This document shows, piece after piece, positions 12,201 through 22,570 of a stretch of DNA of 64,000 nt. Made by a program: the position numbers and the translations under genes. Under the pieces are notes generated by a model. That model did no database searches. It had not been told where the DNA came from and saw only the letters and a list, made by a program, of their open reading frames with translations. The stretch is from Papio anubis (taxonomy: Eukaryota > Chordata > Mammalia > Primates > Cercopithecidae): NCBI RefSeq assembly GCF_008728515.1, contig NC_044981.1, positions 97,228,043 through 97,292,042 of the forward strand. The letters are read 5' to 3'. The first letter of the stretch is position 1. Each line of letters opens with the position of its first letter.

Positions 12201-12754
12201 TGCAGACAGTTTGCTTGAGATCACTGTATGTGGCCTTTGTTTTAATGAAGCAGCTTATGAGTAGCATCAAGGCTTCTAGGCTTTACTTTCAGAACTGCTG
12301 TTTCCCTGGGGGCCTAACAATTGCAAGTGGCCCTTTCATTGATTTTTATACTGATGCCAGAGCATACATAATCATTTTAGTCAAACTCTTACAGCTAAAA
12401 CAAGTAAATCTATTGCATTTTGAAAATAAAAATGGTGGCTAACCTGTTCCCATCTTTATTTGTTGTTATTATTTTTTTCTGCATTGTTAGTAGCCATGTA
12501 ATTGCTGCACGTCTACCTTTCTCAGTCATCTTTATTCTGGGTGATGTTTCTTTCCTAATCTCAGGCCTAACGTGTCGTCCCTGCTATGTCCTGGAAATGA
12601 GGTTGCAGTGATTTACTAGCCATTAGAGAAACACTTTAGCATGTTGTCTTATTTCCCTTATTTGAATTCCACAACACTGTGAAAGTATCAAAAGTAGTAG
12701 TGTACTCTAAAAGTCTTCCAAGAAATTTTACTATGTAAGGCTAAAGAATCAGAC
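6201..12754 (+). other. GRIK2: 6.5-kb repeat-poor intron segment
   Basis: I recognise no Alu, L1 or LTR here, which is unusual beside the rest of the window. Sequence is AT-rich with scattered homeobox-like TAAT words. An exon-like interval lies at 8616-8841 and a 101-codon minus-strand open frame at 8893-9198; neither shows a known domain. Conserved noncoding elements are plausible but not demonstrable from one sequence. Confidence 0.6.
8616..8841 (+). other. Exon-like interval of unknown origin
   Basis: An acceptor-like TTATTACAG ends at 8615 and a donor-like ATG|GTGAGA sits at 8841/8842. One frame stays open from 8599 to a TGA at 8788-8790 (63 codons), then again for 32 codons. The peptide is not repetitive or low-complexity and I recognise no family. 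In phase 0, which the GRIK2 exon at 379-596 would impose, a TAA appears at the fourth codon (8625-8627), so inclusion in GRIK2 mRNA would truncate the protein. It could be chance, a decayed transposon frame, a poison exon or a noncoding-RNA exon. Confidence 0.2.
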
Positions 12755-13092
12755 TAGACTTGTATTTTCTTTCTTTTTTTTTTTTTTTTTTTTGAGACGG
12801 AGTCTCACTCTGTCGCCCAGGCTGGAGTGCAGTGGCCGGATCTCAGCTCACTGCAAGCTCCGCCTCCCGGGTTTATGCCATTCTCCTGCCTCAGCCTCCC
12901 GAGTAGCTGGGACTACAGGCGCCCGCCACCTAGCCCGGCTAGTTTTTTGTATTTTTTAGTAGAGACGGGGTTTCACCATGTTAGCCAGGATGGTCTCGAT
13001 CTCCTGACCTCGTGATCCGCCCGTCTCGACCTCCCAAAGTGCTGGGATTACAGGCGTGAGCCACCGCGCCCGGCCTAGATTTGTATTTTCTT
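12755..13092 (-). mobile_element. Young Alu (AluY-type), minus orientation, with TSDs
   Basis: Poly(T) from about 12774, then the antisense Alu body ending CCCGGCC at 13075. A 17-bp flank (12755-12771) recurs at 13076-13092 with one mismatch, so both ends are defined. GGCTAGTTTTTTG and GTGGCCGGATCTC resemble Old World monkey AluY copies. Antisense to GRIK2. Confidence 0.93.
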
Positions 13093-13258
13093 ATGGCTTC
13101 TAATAAAACAGTTGTGCTTATAGAGCACATGTAATACATCTAGTGCAATGAGGAGTAAAATATGAAATTTGAATTATTTAATTTTAATTAGTTAAATTGA
13201 AATTTTAAAACCAAAGCAGTGTAAGACATTTTTTCAATAAACTTACACATATATTTCT

Positions 13259-13260
<2 letters not shown>

Positions 13261-13292
<32 letters not shown>

Positions 13293-13573
13293 AGACGGAG
13301 TCTAGCTCTGTCGCCCAGACTGGAGTGCAGTGGCATGATCTTGGCTCACTGCAAGCTGCGCCTCCTGGGTTCACGCCATTCTCCTGCTTCAGCCTCCCAA
13401 GTACCTGGGACTACAGGCACCCGCCACATCGCCCGGCTAGTTTTTTGCATTTTTAGTAGAGACGGGGTTTCACTGTGTTAGGCAGGATGGTCTCAATCTC
13501 TCGACCTCGTGATCCGCCCGCCTCGGCCTCCCAGAGTGCTGGGATTACAGGCGTGAGCCACCGCGCCCAGTCT
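13261..13573 (-). mobile_element. Young Alu, minus orientation
   Basis: A 31-base poly(T), then a full-length antisense Alu ending GCGCCCAGTCT. It also carries GGCTAGTTTTTTG. No convincing target-site duplication was found. It lies about 170 bp after the preceding Alu in the same orientation. Confidence 0.92.
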
Positions 13574-14775
13574 AAACATGCATTTCATGTTAACCTTTGC
13601 CTTGTGTAAGATGTTGTATTATAGAGCATGTGATTGGTGCATGAGTTATTTCCAACACATCAGTAATCTACTCAGTGGCAATGATTTGATTTGGTTTAAA
13701 TGGTTTCTTCTATGTCCTACTTTAACATTATGATGTGTTTATTTGAATATTTTATGTAGGTGGAATAAATTACAGTTATAACTATCTAAACTATATGATT
13801 ATTAAATTGAAATGCATACTATTATTTTAATCAAAATAAATTATTTTTCTAGTTTAAAAAATACATATGGGCAAAGTTTCTAATTTAAAATGAAGTTACA
13901 CTATTAAAAAGAATTAAATGAAAATGTAGAAACTGGTATTACAACTGGAAGAGTAAAGAATAAGAGAGTTTGGATAAGGATATGTGAACTGATTTCACCA
14001 TGAATGAACATTGCCATTTGCTACAACAAAGCAAAATGGAAAAGTTGTTTGTCATATGTATTTTTTAGATATTAAATTGGTCATTATCAACATACATTCT
14101 CAGAAAATACAAACTGAATTTGACATGCAATTTTTTTTAAATAGTAAATAAAAGAAAAAAAAGGAAGTTAATTAACAAAACTTAGAGTCAAATGTTCAGT
14201 ACATTTAAAAATATGTTTTGACGTAGTCTGAAGTTTCGCTTTTGAACTGTTACACAATGGCTTGGATTTTTAAACAAAGAAGACCACTTTTGGATGGAAA
14301 GATGGTAACATACGTTATTTCAATTATGATTATTTTGTTACAAAGTTGTAAAAATAAGATTAAAAGAAGTATTTTAAATAAGCAAAAGATCTTTAATCAA
14401 CTAAAATATTGTCCGTAGTTTACAATAACAATGGGAAAAATCAGTTGATCCTAATTTTCAAAAATGGCAAACAAGTGCTTTTTTAGATTAGAATGAGGTA
14501 TACAATATGAGAAACTGTCCAATTAATATTTTGAGTACATTTTTTCCTCAAAGGACTCCCAGATTTAGGAGAAAAATTTCAATTTTTGAACTAAAGAACT
14601 AGTGGTATAGATTTTTTTTGTATCTTTTACAGCTATTAAATATTAATTTAAGCTAGAAATAGAAAATGTAGTTTATTACAAGATGGTCATGATGATGGAT
14701 GCTCCAGCTATGTCAGGTTAAAAAAAAACCCACGGATTTATTATAATTTTAAAACAAAAGAGTGATGTTTTTCCT
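13574..14775 (+). other. GRIK2: Intron, unique AT-rich sequence
   Basis: No frame, RNA gene or recognisable repeat; many short A and T runs. Confidence 0.7.
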
Positions 14776-14948
14776 TGATATAATTTGGCTCTGTTTCCCA
14801 ACACAAATCTCATGTCAAATTGTAATCCTCGTGTGTTGAAAGAGTGGCCTGATGGGAGATGACTGGATCATGGTGGCATTTTCTAATGGTTTAGCACCAT
14901 CCCTATTTTCAAGTAGTTCTTTACAGCACTGTGAAACAGACTAATACA
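14776..14948 (+). repeat. 5' LTR of the MaLR, internally deleted
   Basis: The first ~140 bp match the start of the 3' LTR up to TTTAGCACCATCCC; then the sequence jumps straight to the LTR end (AGTTCTTTACAGCAC...CTAATACA). Roughly 200 bp, including the polyadenylation region, is missing compared with the 3' LTR. Confidence 0.8.
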
Positions 14949-16558
14949 GAAATTGGTACCAGGAGAGTAGGGCACTGCTATAAAGATACCTGAACATATG
15001 GAAGCAACTTTGGGACTAGGTAACGGGTAGAGATTGGAACAATTTGGAGGGCTCAGAAGAAGACAGGAATATGTGGGAAAGTTTAGAACTTCCTAGAGAC
15101 TTGTTGAATGGTTTTGACCAAAATGCTTATAGTGATGTGGACAATGAAGTCCAGGCTGAGGAGGTCTGAGATGGAGATGATGAACTTATTGGGAACTGGA
15201 GTACAGGTCACTCTTGTAATATTTTAGAAAAGAGACTGGTGTCACTGTGCTCCTGCTCTAGGGATCTGTGGAACTTTGAACTTGATAGAGATGATTTAGG
15301 ATATTTGGTGGAAGAAATTTTGAAGCAGCAAAGTATTCATGATGTGGTCTGGCTGCTCCTAACAGCATACAGTCATATGTGTTCACAAAGAGATGGTCTG
15401 AAATTAGAACTTATGTTTGAAAGGGAAGCAAAGAATGAAAGTTTGGATAAATTTCAGCTTGAACATGTGGTAGGAAAGAAAGATTCATTTTCTGAGGAGG
15501 AATTTAAGCAATTGGCTGCAGAAATTTGCATAAATAAAGAAGATTAGAATGTTAATGGTCAAGACAATAAGGAAAATTGTCTCCAGGGCATTTCAGAGAT
15601 CTTTGTAGCAGCTCCTCCCTTCATAGACCCAGAGGCCTAGGAGGGGAAAAAAAATGGATTCATGGGCCAAGTCCAGAGCTCTGCAGCTCTGTGCAGCCTC
15701 AGGACATGGCACCCTGAGTAGCAGCCACTCCAGCTCCAGCCATGGCTCTAAGAATCCAAAGTATAGCTCAGGCCATTGTTTCAGAGAATGCAAACCCCAA
15801 ACCTTGGCAGCTCCATGTGATGTTGAGCCTGTGGGTGCATAGAAGGCAAGAATGAGGTTTGGAATCTTCACCTAGATTTTAGAGGATGTATGGGAACACA
15901 TGGATGTCCAGGCTGAAATTTGCTGTAGGGGTGAAGCCCTCATGGAAAACCTGCACTAGGTGTGGAGGGGAAATGTGTGGTTGGAGCCCCCACACAGAGT
16001 CTCCACTGGGGCACTGCCTAATGGAAATGTGAGAGAAGGGCCACTGTCCTCCAGATTCCAGAATAGCAGATCCACCAACAGTTTGTATCTTGCACCTAGA
16101 AAAGCCACAGAAACTCAACACCAGCCCATGAAAGCAGCTGCAGAGGCTGTACCCTAAAGAGCCACAGAAGGAAAGCTGCCCAGGCCTTGGGAGCCCACCT
16201 CTTGCATCAGCATACCCTGTATGTGAGACATGTAGTCAAAGGAGGTTATTTTGGAACTTTAAGATTTAATGACTGCCCTACTGGATTTTGGAATTCCATG
16301 GGGCCTGTAGCCCCTTAGTTTTAGACAGTTTTTCCCTATTGCAATGGGAGCATTTACCCAATGCCTAGATCTTCATTGTATCTTGGAAGTAACTAACTTG
16401 TTTTTGATTTTACAGGCTCATAGGCAGAAAGTATTTATCTTGTCTCAGATGAAACTTGGATTGGACTTTTGGGTTAGTGCTGGATAATCTTGGAAAAGCA
16501 TGATTGCGTTTTGAAATATGTGAGAAGGACATGAGATTTGGGAGGGGAAATGATGGAA

Positions 16559-16930
16559 TGATTGGTTGGCTCTGTGTCCCTACCCAAATTTCATATAGAA
16601 TTATAATCCCCATGTTTTGAAGGAGGGACCTGGCAGGAGGTGATTGGCTCATGGGGGTGGTTTTTAATGGTTTAGCACCATCCCCCCAATACTGTCTCAT
16701 AAGTGAGTTCTCATGAGATCTGATCATTTTAAAGTGTGTGGCACCGACCTCTTCTCTCTCTCCTGCTACCACGTAAGGCATGTCTTGCTTCCCCTTCACC
16801 TTCTATCATGATCGTATGTTTCCTGAGCTCTCCCCAGCCATGTAGAACTTTGATTCAATTAAACCTCTTTTCTTTGCAAATTACTCATTTTTAGATAGTT
16901 CTTTATAGAAGTGTGGAAATGAACTAATAA
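16559..16930 (+). repeat. 3' LTR of the MaLR
   Basis: A purine-rich tract GGGAGGGGAAA immediately precedes it. The LTR carries the CTCATGAGATCTGAT block and the polyadenylation-region CAATTAAACCTCTTTTCTTT typical of MST/THE1, and ends GAACTAATAA. Confidence 0.82.
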
Positions 16931-18136
16931 ATCCTTTTAGCTTTACTATATGACACTGAAATTATTTGTGTTCAGTTTTCTGAAGCAGACTCTGTGAAAA
17001 GTGTCATAGACACAGTTGTTAATATTATGTAGTATATATGTGTAAGTGCTATGACTCATTGCCAGTTTATAGAACTGTTGAAAGAAATAGGAGATAACAA
17101 ATGTAATGGCTTTGTAGTTTTTTGCCAAATTGTTTTTTGGTTGAGTCAAAGAATACAAAGTAAAATGTTTCATGAAATTAAATTATTTCTAGATATTCAA
17201 TAATCAAAGATAAAAATGATAGTTTGTTTTATGTTTTTTGCACTAATATCACACTGAACCAAAACAAACTAAATTGAAGTTCCAAAGAAAAAATATTTTT
17301 TATCTGGATAGCTGTAATAATTCATGTTATAATAATAAAGATCAATAAAAGTGATTTTTCACATATTTTTAAAAAGTCAATATACAGATTTTAGTTGCTG
17401 TCAGCAGTATTATAGCAACCTTGTAGTTTCAAAAACTACATGTAAAATTAAAAAAACTCTGTTTTGAGATTGATAAATTTAGAGTTTTTCAATTTATACA
17501 ATTTTCCTTTTACTTCAGTGTTAATAATTCTTAGTTGACATAACCATTAGTAAATTACTTCACTTGGAAAGATAAACAGACATAACTTTTGAAACAAGAA
17601 TATGTTCTTTGAAGCCAGATTAATTCTTAAAAAGTTAAAAAAGATGAACAAGTTTTACCAACATGTTATGTATGTTACAGGAAAATTGCTTTTACTACTT
17701 AGTTCAATTATTGGAAATTTGTTTGAAACAACTTGGGTATATGCAAATAGTATTTTAACTGAATTTTTTTTTAGCTTTTTAGGTTTATGCAGTCAATACA
17801 ACTTAAGTGTCTTAAATGAAAAGTTAGTGTCTGAATTGAGATATGTTTTCAATGAAAATTTACATTTGATTTCAAAACAAAAATAATGTGAAACATCTCT
17901 CTAATAATTTTTATATTGAGAATGTCTTGTAGTCACTTAAAATCCACTAAATTCAAAATGGAGTCTTTATTTGTCCCCAGTTTCATCATTTCATGATTAT
18001 TCTCCATTCTTACAGAGGGCAATGCCATCAATGCTCTTGCTCGCCTCTCATATCTAACCCATAAGCATGTACTTTTGGTTGTAACTTCAAAATACATTGC
18101 ATCTAAAAGCTATTCACAGCTCTCCATATCTATCAC

Positions 18137-18220
18137 CAACACCTTAATCTAAGTAATCAGTAAGCTGTTTAGTAAGCTCAACACCTTAATTTAAGTAGTC
18201 AGTCAGCCATTTAGTAAGCT
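18137..18220 (+). repeat. 42-bp tandem duplication, two copies
   Basis: Copies 18137-18178 and 18179-18220 both start CAACACCTTAAT and end TTTAGTAAGCT. By eye they differ at five of 42 positions. Confidence 0.85.
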
Positions 18221-18509
18221 TATAAGTTTACTACTATTTTGTCCGCATTATCAATTGTTCCATTTCGATCACTTTCCTAAGAATATTTAAAGGGATCACA
18301 AACAAAGAAATCAACGTAATTCCTTCTGTAAAGTGAGTTTTCTCTGTATTTTTTACTTATAACACATATTTCTTCCATGATAACATTCTAAATTCACTGT
18401 TTTCATTTATGTTATTCTTCTTGTGAGTAGAATGTGAATTTCATGAGGTCAAAGACTTAGTAACTAGAGCATTCTGGTAGATAAAAGGTTATCTACTGTT
18501 TTTCTTTTT

Positions 18510-18627
18510 CATTTTTATGAGATAGCAAATTAATCCTTGTAAGTAAATTAATCAATATAAGATTATTAATCATAATCTTTAATCATTTTTATGATATAGT
18601 AAATTAATCAATATAAGTAAAATAACT
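18510..18627 (+). repeat. Diverged 74-bp tandem duplication
   Basis: CATTTTTATGAGATAGCAAA at 18510 returns as CATTTTTATGATATAGTAAA at 18584, each followed by TTAATC. The second copy is partial. Confidence 0.6.
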
Positions 18628-18923
18628 AAGCCAGGACAAACCAGTTTACATACCCTAATTGTTATAAAATATAACATATACACAGGATAATTTTCCAAAA
18701 CATAATTTGCACATTAGGTGTTTCAAGATTACTAAAGTTAGTATGTTAAGACATATTTCGAAAGTGAAGAAAATGGAAATAAGACAATAATTATTAACCA
18801 GAACACAAACATGCACACACATCTTCTGATATATATAATATGTATGTGTATGCATACACATACATACCTGCATATATAATGAAACTGGAGAAATGCTATA
18901 AACATAACTTCAGAAGATTTTCT

Positions 18924-19127
18924 AAGCCTGGGCAACAGCCCCCATCTTTTACAAAAAATAAAAACATTAGTCAGGGTGTGGTGGCACATGACTGTAGTTC
19001 CAGCTACTCAGGAGGCTGAGGTGGGAAGATCATTTAAGCCTGGGAGGTTAAGGTTGCAGTGAGTCACATTCACTCCACTGCACTTATTCTTGGACTGCTG
19101 TTGAAAAAAAAAAAAAGAAAGAAAAGA
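18924..19127 (+). mobile_element. 5'-truncated old Alu, plus orientation
   Basis: Starts mid-left-monomer at AGCCTGGGCAACAGCC, continues through GTGGTGGCACATGACTGTAG and CAGGAGGCTGAGG, and ends in an A-rich tail. Divergence suggests AluJ. Confidence 0.82.
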
Positions 19128-19239
19128 ACATTTTGATTTTTAATTTGCTATTATGAATAATGCTTATTTGTAAGTACATAAGTAACAAACTATCTAATCA
19201 TTGAATTAAAGGAATATGACAGAATCTTCCATCAAAGCC

Positions 19240-19795
19240 ATGATTGCACCAGAACAAGTTAACACAGGCAAGGCGATTATTGCAGTACAGAGGAGATGCC
19301 AGAATTCAGTCTGAACTCAATTCTACTGCACAAAGGACTGGAGGGTGTTTAAAAGTTGGGGAGGGGCATGGAGGCAGAGTCTCATTGTAAACCATTTATT
19401 TTTGTTAGTTGGTCCTACCCAATGGAAAACAAACTTTCTGTTATCTTCATGACAGGAGATAGTTCTACAACTTGGAGCAAGGTACCCACTGAAGTTAGAT
19501 TTCTACCTTCCCACAGAGAATGTTAGATAGGGACACTAGCTTCCTAGATGATTACAGCTCAAAAGGGGCTCCTAGGACCTTGAGCAAGACATTACTACCT
19601 TGTAATATTAGCAAGAAATTTTTAAAAAGATTTACATTCCAAAAGAGGCAAAGAAAGAATTTGCAATTATAAATTTTCAAAGGTGTGCTCTAAGAAAAGG
19701 GACGTCAGGGGCTTAGAGTCCAGAAGAAGCATGCCTAAAGTTTAATCAAGCTGAAATGAATGAAATTGTCTTGATCACTTGATATAACACCCTTT
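19240..19795 (-). repeat. LTR-like segment, family unresolved
   Basis: A ~550-bp block of more balanced base composition than its flanks. In reverse orientation its end resembles an LTR polyadenylation region (CTGCAATAATCGCCTTGCC). I cannot define TG...CA ends or a target duplication, so this is a candidate only. Confidence 0.35.
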
Positions 19796-21256
19796 AGAGA
19801 CATTGAAGTAATTTTTAATACTAACAGTATGTAACAGGGTGATTCTCCTTCCTATTCTCATTTTTAGTGTGAATTATAGAGTATTGAGAATTTTTAATGA
19901 AGGAAATATTATCATTCTTTTAGTTTGAGTTATTTTGATCTTAACAGGAATTAAACGTTTTAATCTGTTTATAACAAAGAAACTTTAATCTTACAAACTT
20001 AAATGTTGGAACATCATTGTTTTAATTTGGTTTAAAAAATTGTATGCAGTCTACATTCCACTAAGTTTCTTAACCTATAAAGCAAGTACTTTTTAAGGAG
20101 CTGTATAGGTACAGAGATTCATGTTAATGGCATTTAGCTCATTGATAATTATGTTGTAGCTAAGCTGAGAAAGTGTGATACAAGAGAAACACTTGCTTAT
20201 TTAAATACATCAGCTTTATTTCCTTCTGTTTGCTTTGTTAAAACATGCATATAATTTTGGATAAAAATGTGTTGGATACTGAAAGCCTGCCTCTTATTAT
20301 AACAAAGGCATTAATTAGACATGAGAGGTCCATACCATGATCTCAAATGTTATATTTCAATACACGTGTTCAGAAGGTAATCTTTCAGACATTAGTAAGT
20401 ATGTTAAATGAATTTTCCTATAATCCTGAGCACCTACATCCATACTTTATCCTTTGGTATTTGTCAGACATGCTTAACCCCAACTAGGAGAATGTTCTTT
20501 TTATTAATAATTATTTCAGGTAATACTTGATTAGGTCTCATGAGTGCTTGGCAGTCTTCATATTGGAATGAAGAAGTCTGTGTGAACGTTTACCAGAATG
20601 TAGAAACCTTGGAATATTTGACAAATATTTATTTTTAAAAAATGGACTCTAATCTCAGTTTTAATTTACACATATTTCAGTTTGTTTGTTTGTTTAGAAA
20701 ATATTACTATTACCTTTAAGTTGACTTTTTAGAGAAGTTTTACAAGTACATTATTTTTAAATACAAGAACAAATGGGAAAACTGAGTTAAGTTTTATATG
20801 GCAGTGGTGATAGAATGGTTGGGTAGGAGCATGAATACTGAGCAATTATATTTATTATGTCCTTATTCCTGTGTCTTCAAAACAGAAAATGATTTGAAGA
20901 ATCTTAGAACTGTCTTTTTTATTAAAGTCTCTTCCATTTTTCAAGTAAGTGACATAAGCCACAAGTTACTAGTTTTTAGATCTAAATCAGAGCCAATGTT
21001 AACCATCAGTGCCATTTTTAACATGTGGTCAATTCCTTAACTATATATATATTTTATATATATAAACACATATACATTTATAATATATATCATTATAGTT
21101 ATATATAATATAGTTATATAAGTATAGTTATATATAGTAATTATAATATAGTTATATATATAGTTATATATATACACACACACACATATATATGATATAT
21201 ATGCATGCAGATTTTTCAGAACCAGAATAAAATGTTAAAAGATATTTTTTATTGTT
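19796..21256 (+). other. GRIK2: Intron, unique, ending in an AT dinucleotide tract
   Basis: AT-rich noncoding sequence. 21040-21210 is an impure TA/ATAGT tract with a short CA run near 21174-21186. TTTG repeats at about 20680-20696. Confidence 0.7.
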
Positions 21257-21380
21257 TTAATTAGAGACAGGGTCCCACTACGTTGCCCAGACTAGTCCTG
21301 AATTCTTAGGCTAAAGTGACCCCTGCTGCCTCAGCCTCCCAAAGCATTGGGATTACAGGGATGAGCCACTGTGCCTGGCC
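21257..21380 (-). mobile_element. Alu monomer (FLAM-like or left half), minus orientation
   Basis: TTTTAATTAGAGACAGGGTC through CCTCCCAAAGCATTGGGATTA to GTGCCTGGCC forms one antisense Alu monomer only. There is no right monomer or middle A-rich linker. Confidence 0.8.
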
Positions 21381-21987
21381 TAAAAAAGACTTTAAAGCAA
21401 AACAAGAAAACAATCAAATTGCATGTATTAATTAAACAAAGTAAATAAACAGATATGAAATTGCCAATATGAGGCAAACTCAGGGCAAATTTAATTTGCA
21501 CCTGGGCACATTTACAGAATTTTGACATGTCAGGTACTTGAGTATTCATCAAATGTGTAATTTCCTCCAGTTGTAGCACACCCACTGTTTAAAGTTGTAT
21601 TCTGAAAATATAAATCCACCACTTAAAATAATTGCTTATTTTATTAATTCAAATATACACACCCATTGATTAATAAATTATCAACAATTTAACTTTATGA
21701 TAAAAATAATGTGTATATTCTATCTTGTCTCATCATTTCTTTTGGCTATCTGTGATGGAAAGGGAGAATGGGATAGCTTTTGTTGTTGTGTTTTTGCAAC
21801 ATTTTTTTTTTTTTTCTGGGTACCAACACTTTTCTTTTGCCTCCATAGGATTTTTAAATCCTATGGAGCCTTATAACCTTATAACCATGTTAAATGCCTA
21901 GATTTGATTGTAATAGAAGTTTATCAAATTCTTTTAATTTACACACACTCAGGTTTCTTGTCAGTTCTGGAAACTCCTCTTTGATTA
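21381..21987 (+). other. GRIK2: Intron, unique sequence
   Basis: Nothing recognisable beyond short T runs. Confidence 0.65.
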
Positions 21988-22570
21988 TTTTTTTGTTGTT
22001 GGTGCTATACTTTTAAGTTCTGGAATACATATGCAGAATGTGCAGGTTTGTTACATAGGTATACACGGTGGTTTGCTGCACCCATCAAACCTCATCAACA
22101 TTACGAATTTCTCCTAAGGCTATGCCTCCCCTAGTCCCCCATCCCCCAACTAGCCCCAGTGTATGATGTTCCCCTCTCTGTGTCCATGTGTTCTCATTGT
22201 TCAACTCTTATTTATGAGTGAGAACATGTGGTGTTTCGTTTTCTGTTCCTGTGTTAGTTTGCTGAGAATGATGGTTTCTATCTTCATCCATGTCTCTAAA
22301 AAGGACATGGACTCATCCTTTTTTATGGCTGCATAGTATCCCATGGTGTATATCTGCCACATTTTCTTTATCCAGTCTATCAATGATGGGCATTTGGGTT
22401 GTTTCCAAGTCTTTGCTATTGTGAATAGTGCTGCAGTAAACATACGTGTACATGTGTCTTTATAGTAGAATTTTTTATAATCCTTTGGGTATATACCTAG
22501 TAATGGGATTGCTGGGTCAAATAGTATTTCTGGTTCTAGATGCCTGACGAATCATCATACTATCTCCATG
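21988..22570 (-). mobile_element. 5'-truncated L1, minus orientation (3' UTR and ORF2 C-terminus)
   Basis: Antisense to the window it shows the usual L1 3' end (GTGCAGGTTTGTTACATAGG) and then ORF2. The minus frame 22201-22443 encodes an ORF2 C-terminal remnant, including FTIAKTWKQPKCPSLIDWIKK and KLTQEQKTKH words known from LINE-1. It is primate-type and truncated to about 0.6 kb. Confidence 0.9.

Larger units (their letters stand above)
14776..16930 (+). mobile_element. MaLR retroelement (MST/THE1 type) with both LTRs and internal region
   Basis: Begins TGATATAATTTGGCTCTG, has an internal start of the form AATTGGTACCAGGAGAG, and ends in a second LTR. Internal sequence (14949-16558) follows the MST/THE1 internal pattern, including GGAAGCAACTTTGGGACTAGG and AGAGACTTGTTGAATGG. 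Remnant open frames such as 15239-15547 (102 codons) are decayed and are not a functional protein. Flanks TTCCT (14771-14775) and ATCCT (16931-16935) agree at four of five bases, as expected of an old target duplication. Sense orientation relative to GRIK2. Confidence 0.85.
16931..18923 (+). other. GRIK2: Intron, unique AT-rich sequence with small tandem duplications
   Basis: No gene. It holds a 42-bp tandem duplication (18137-18220) and a diverged 74-bp one (starting 18510 and 18584). The open frames near 17.0 and 17.6 kb are AT-rich chance frames. Confidence 0.7.

Noticed and set aside
15239..16157. Several frames of 62-102 codons
   Set aside because: All lie inside the MaLR internal region and are decayed retroelement sequence, not host genes.
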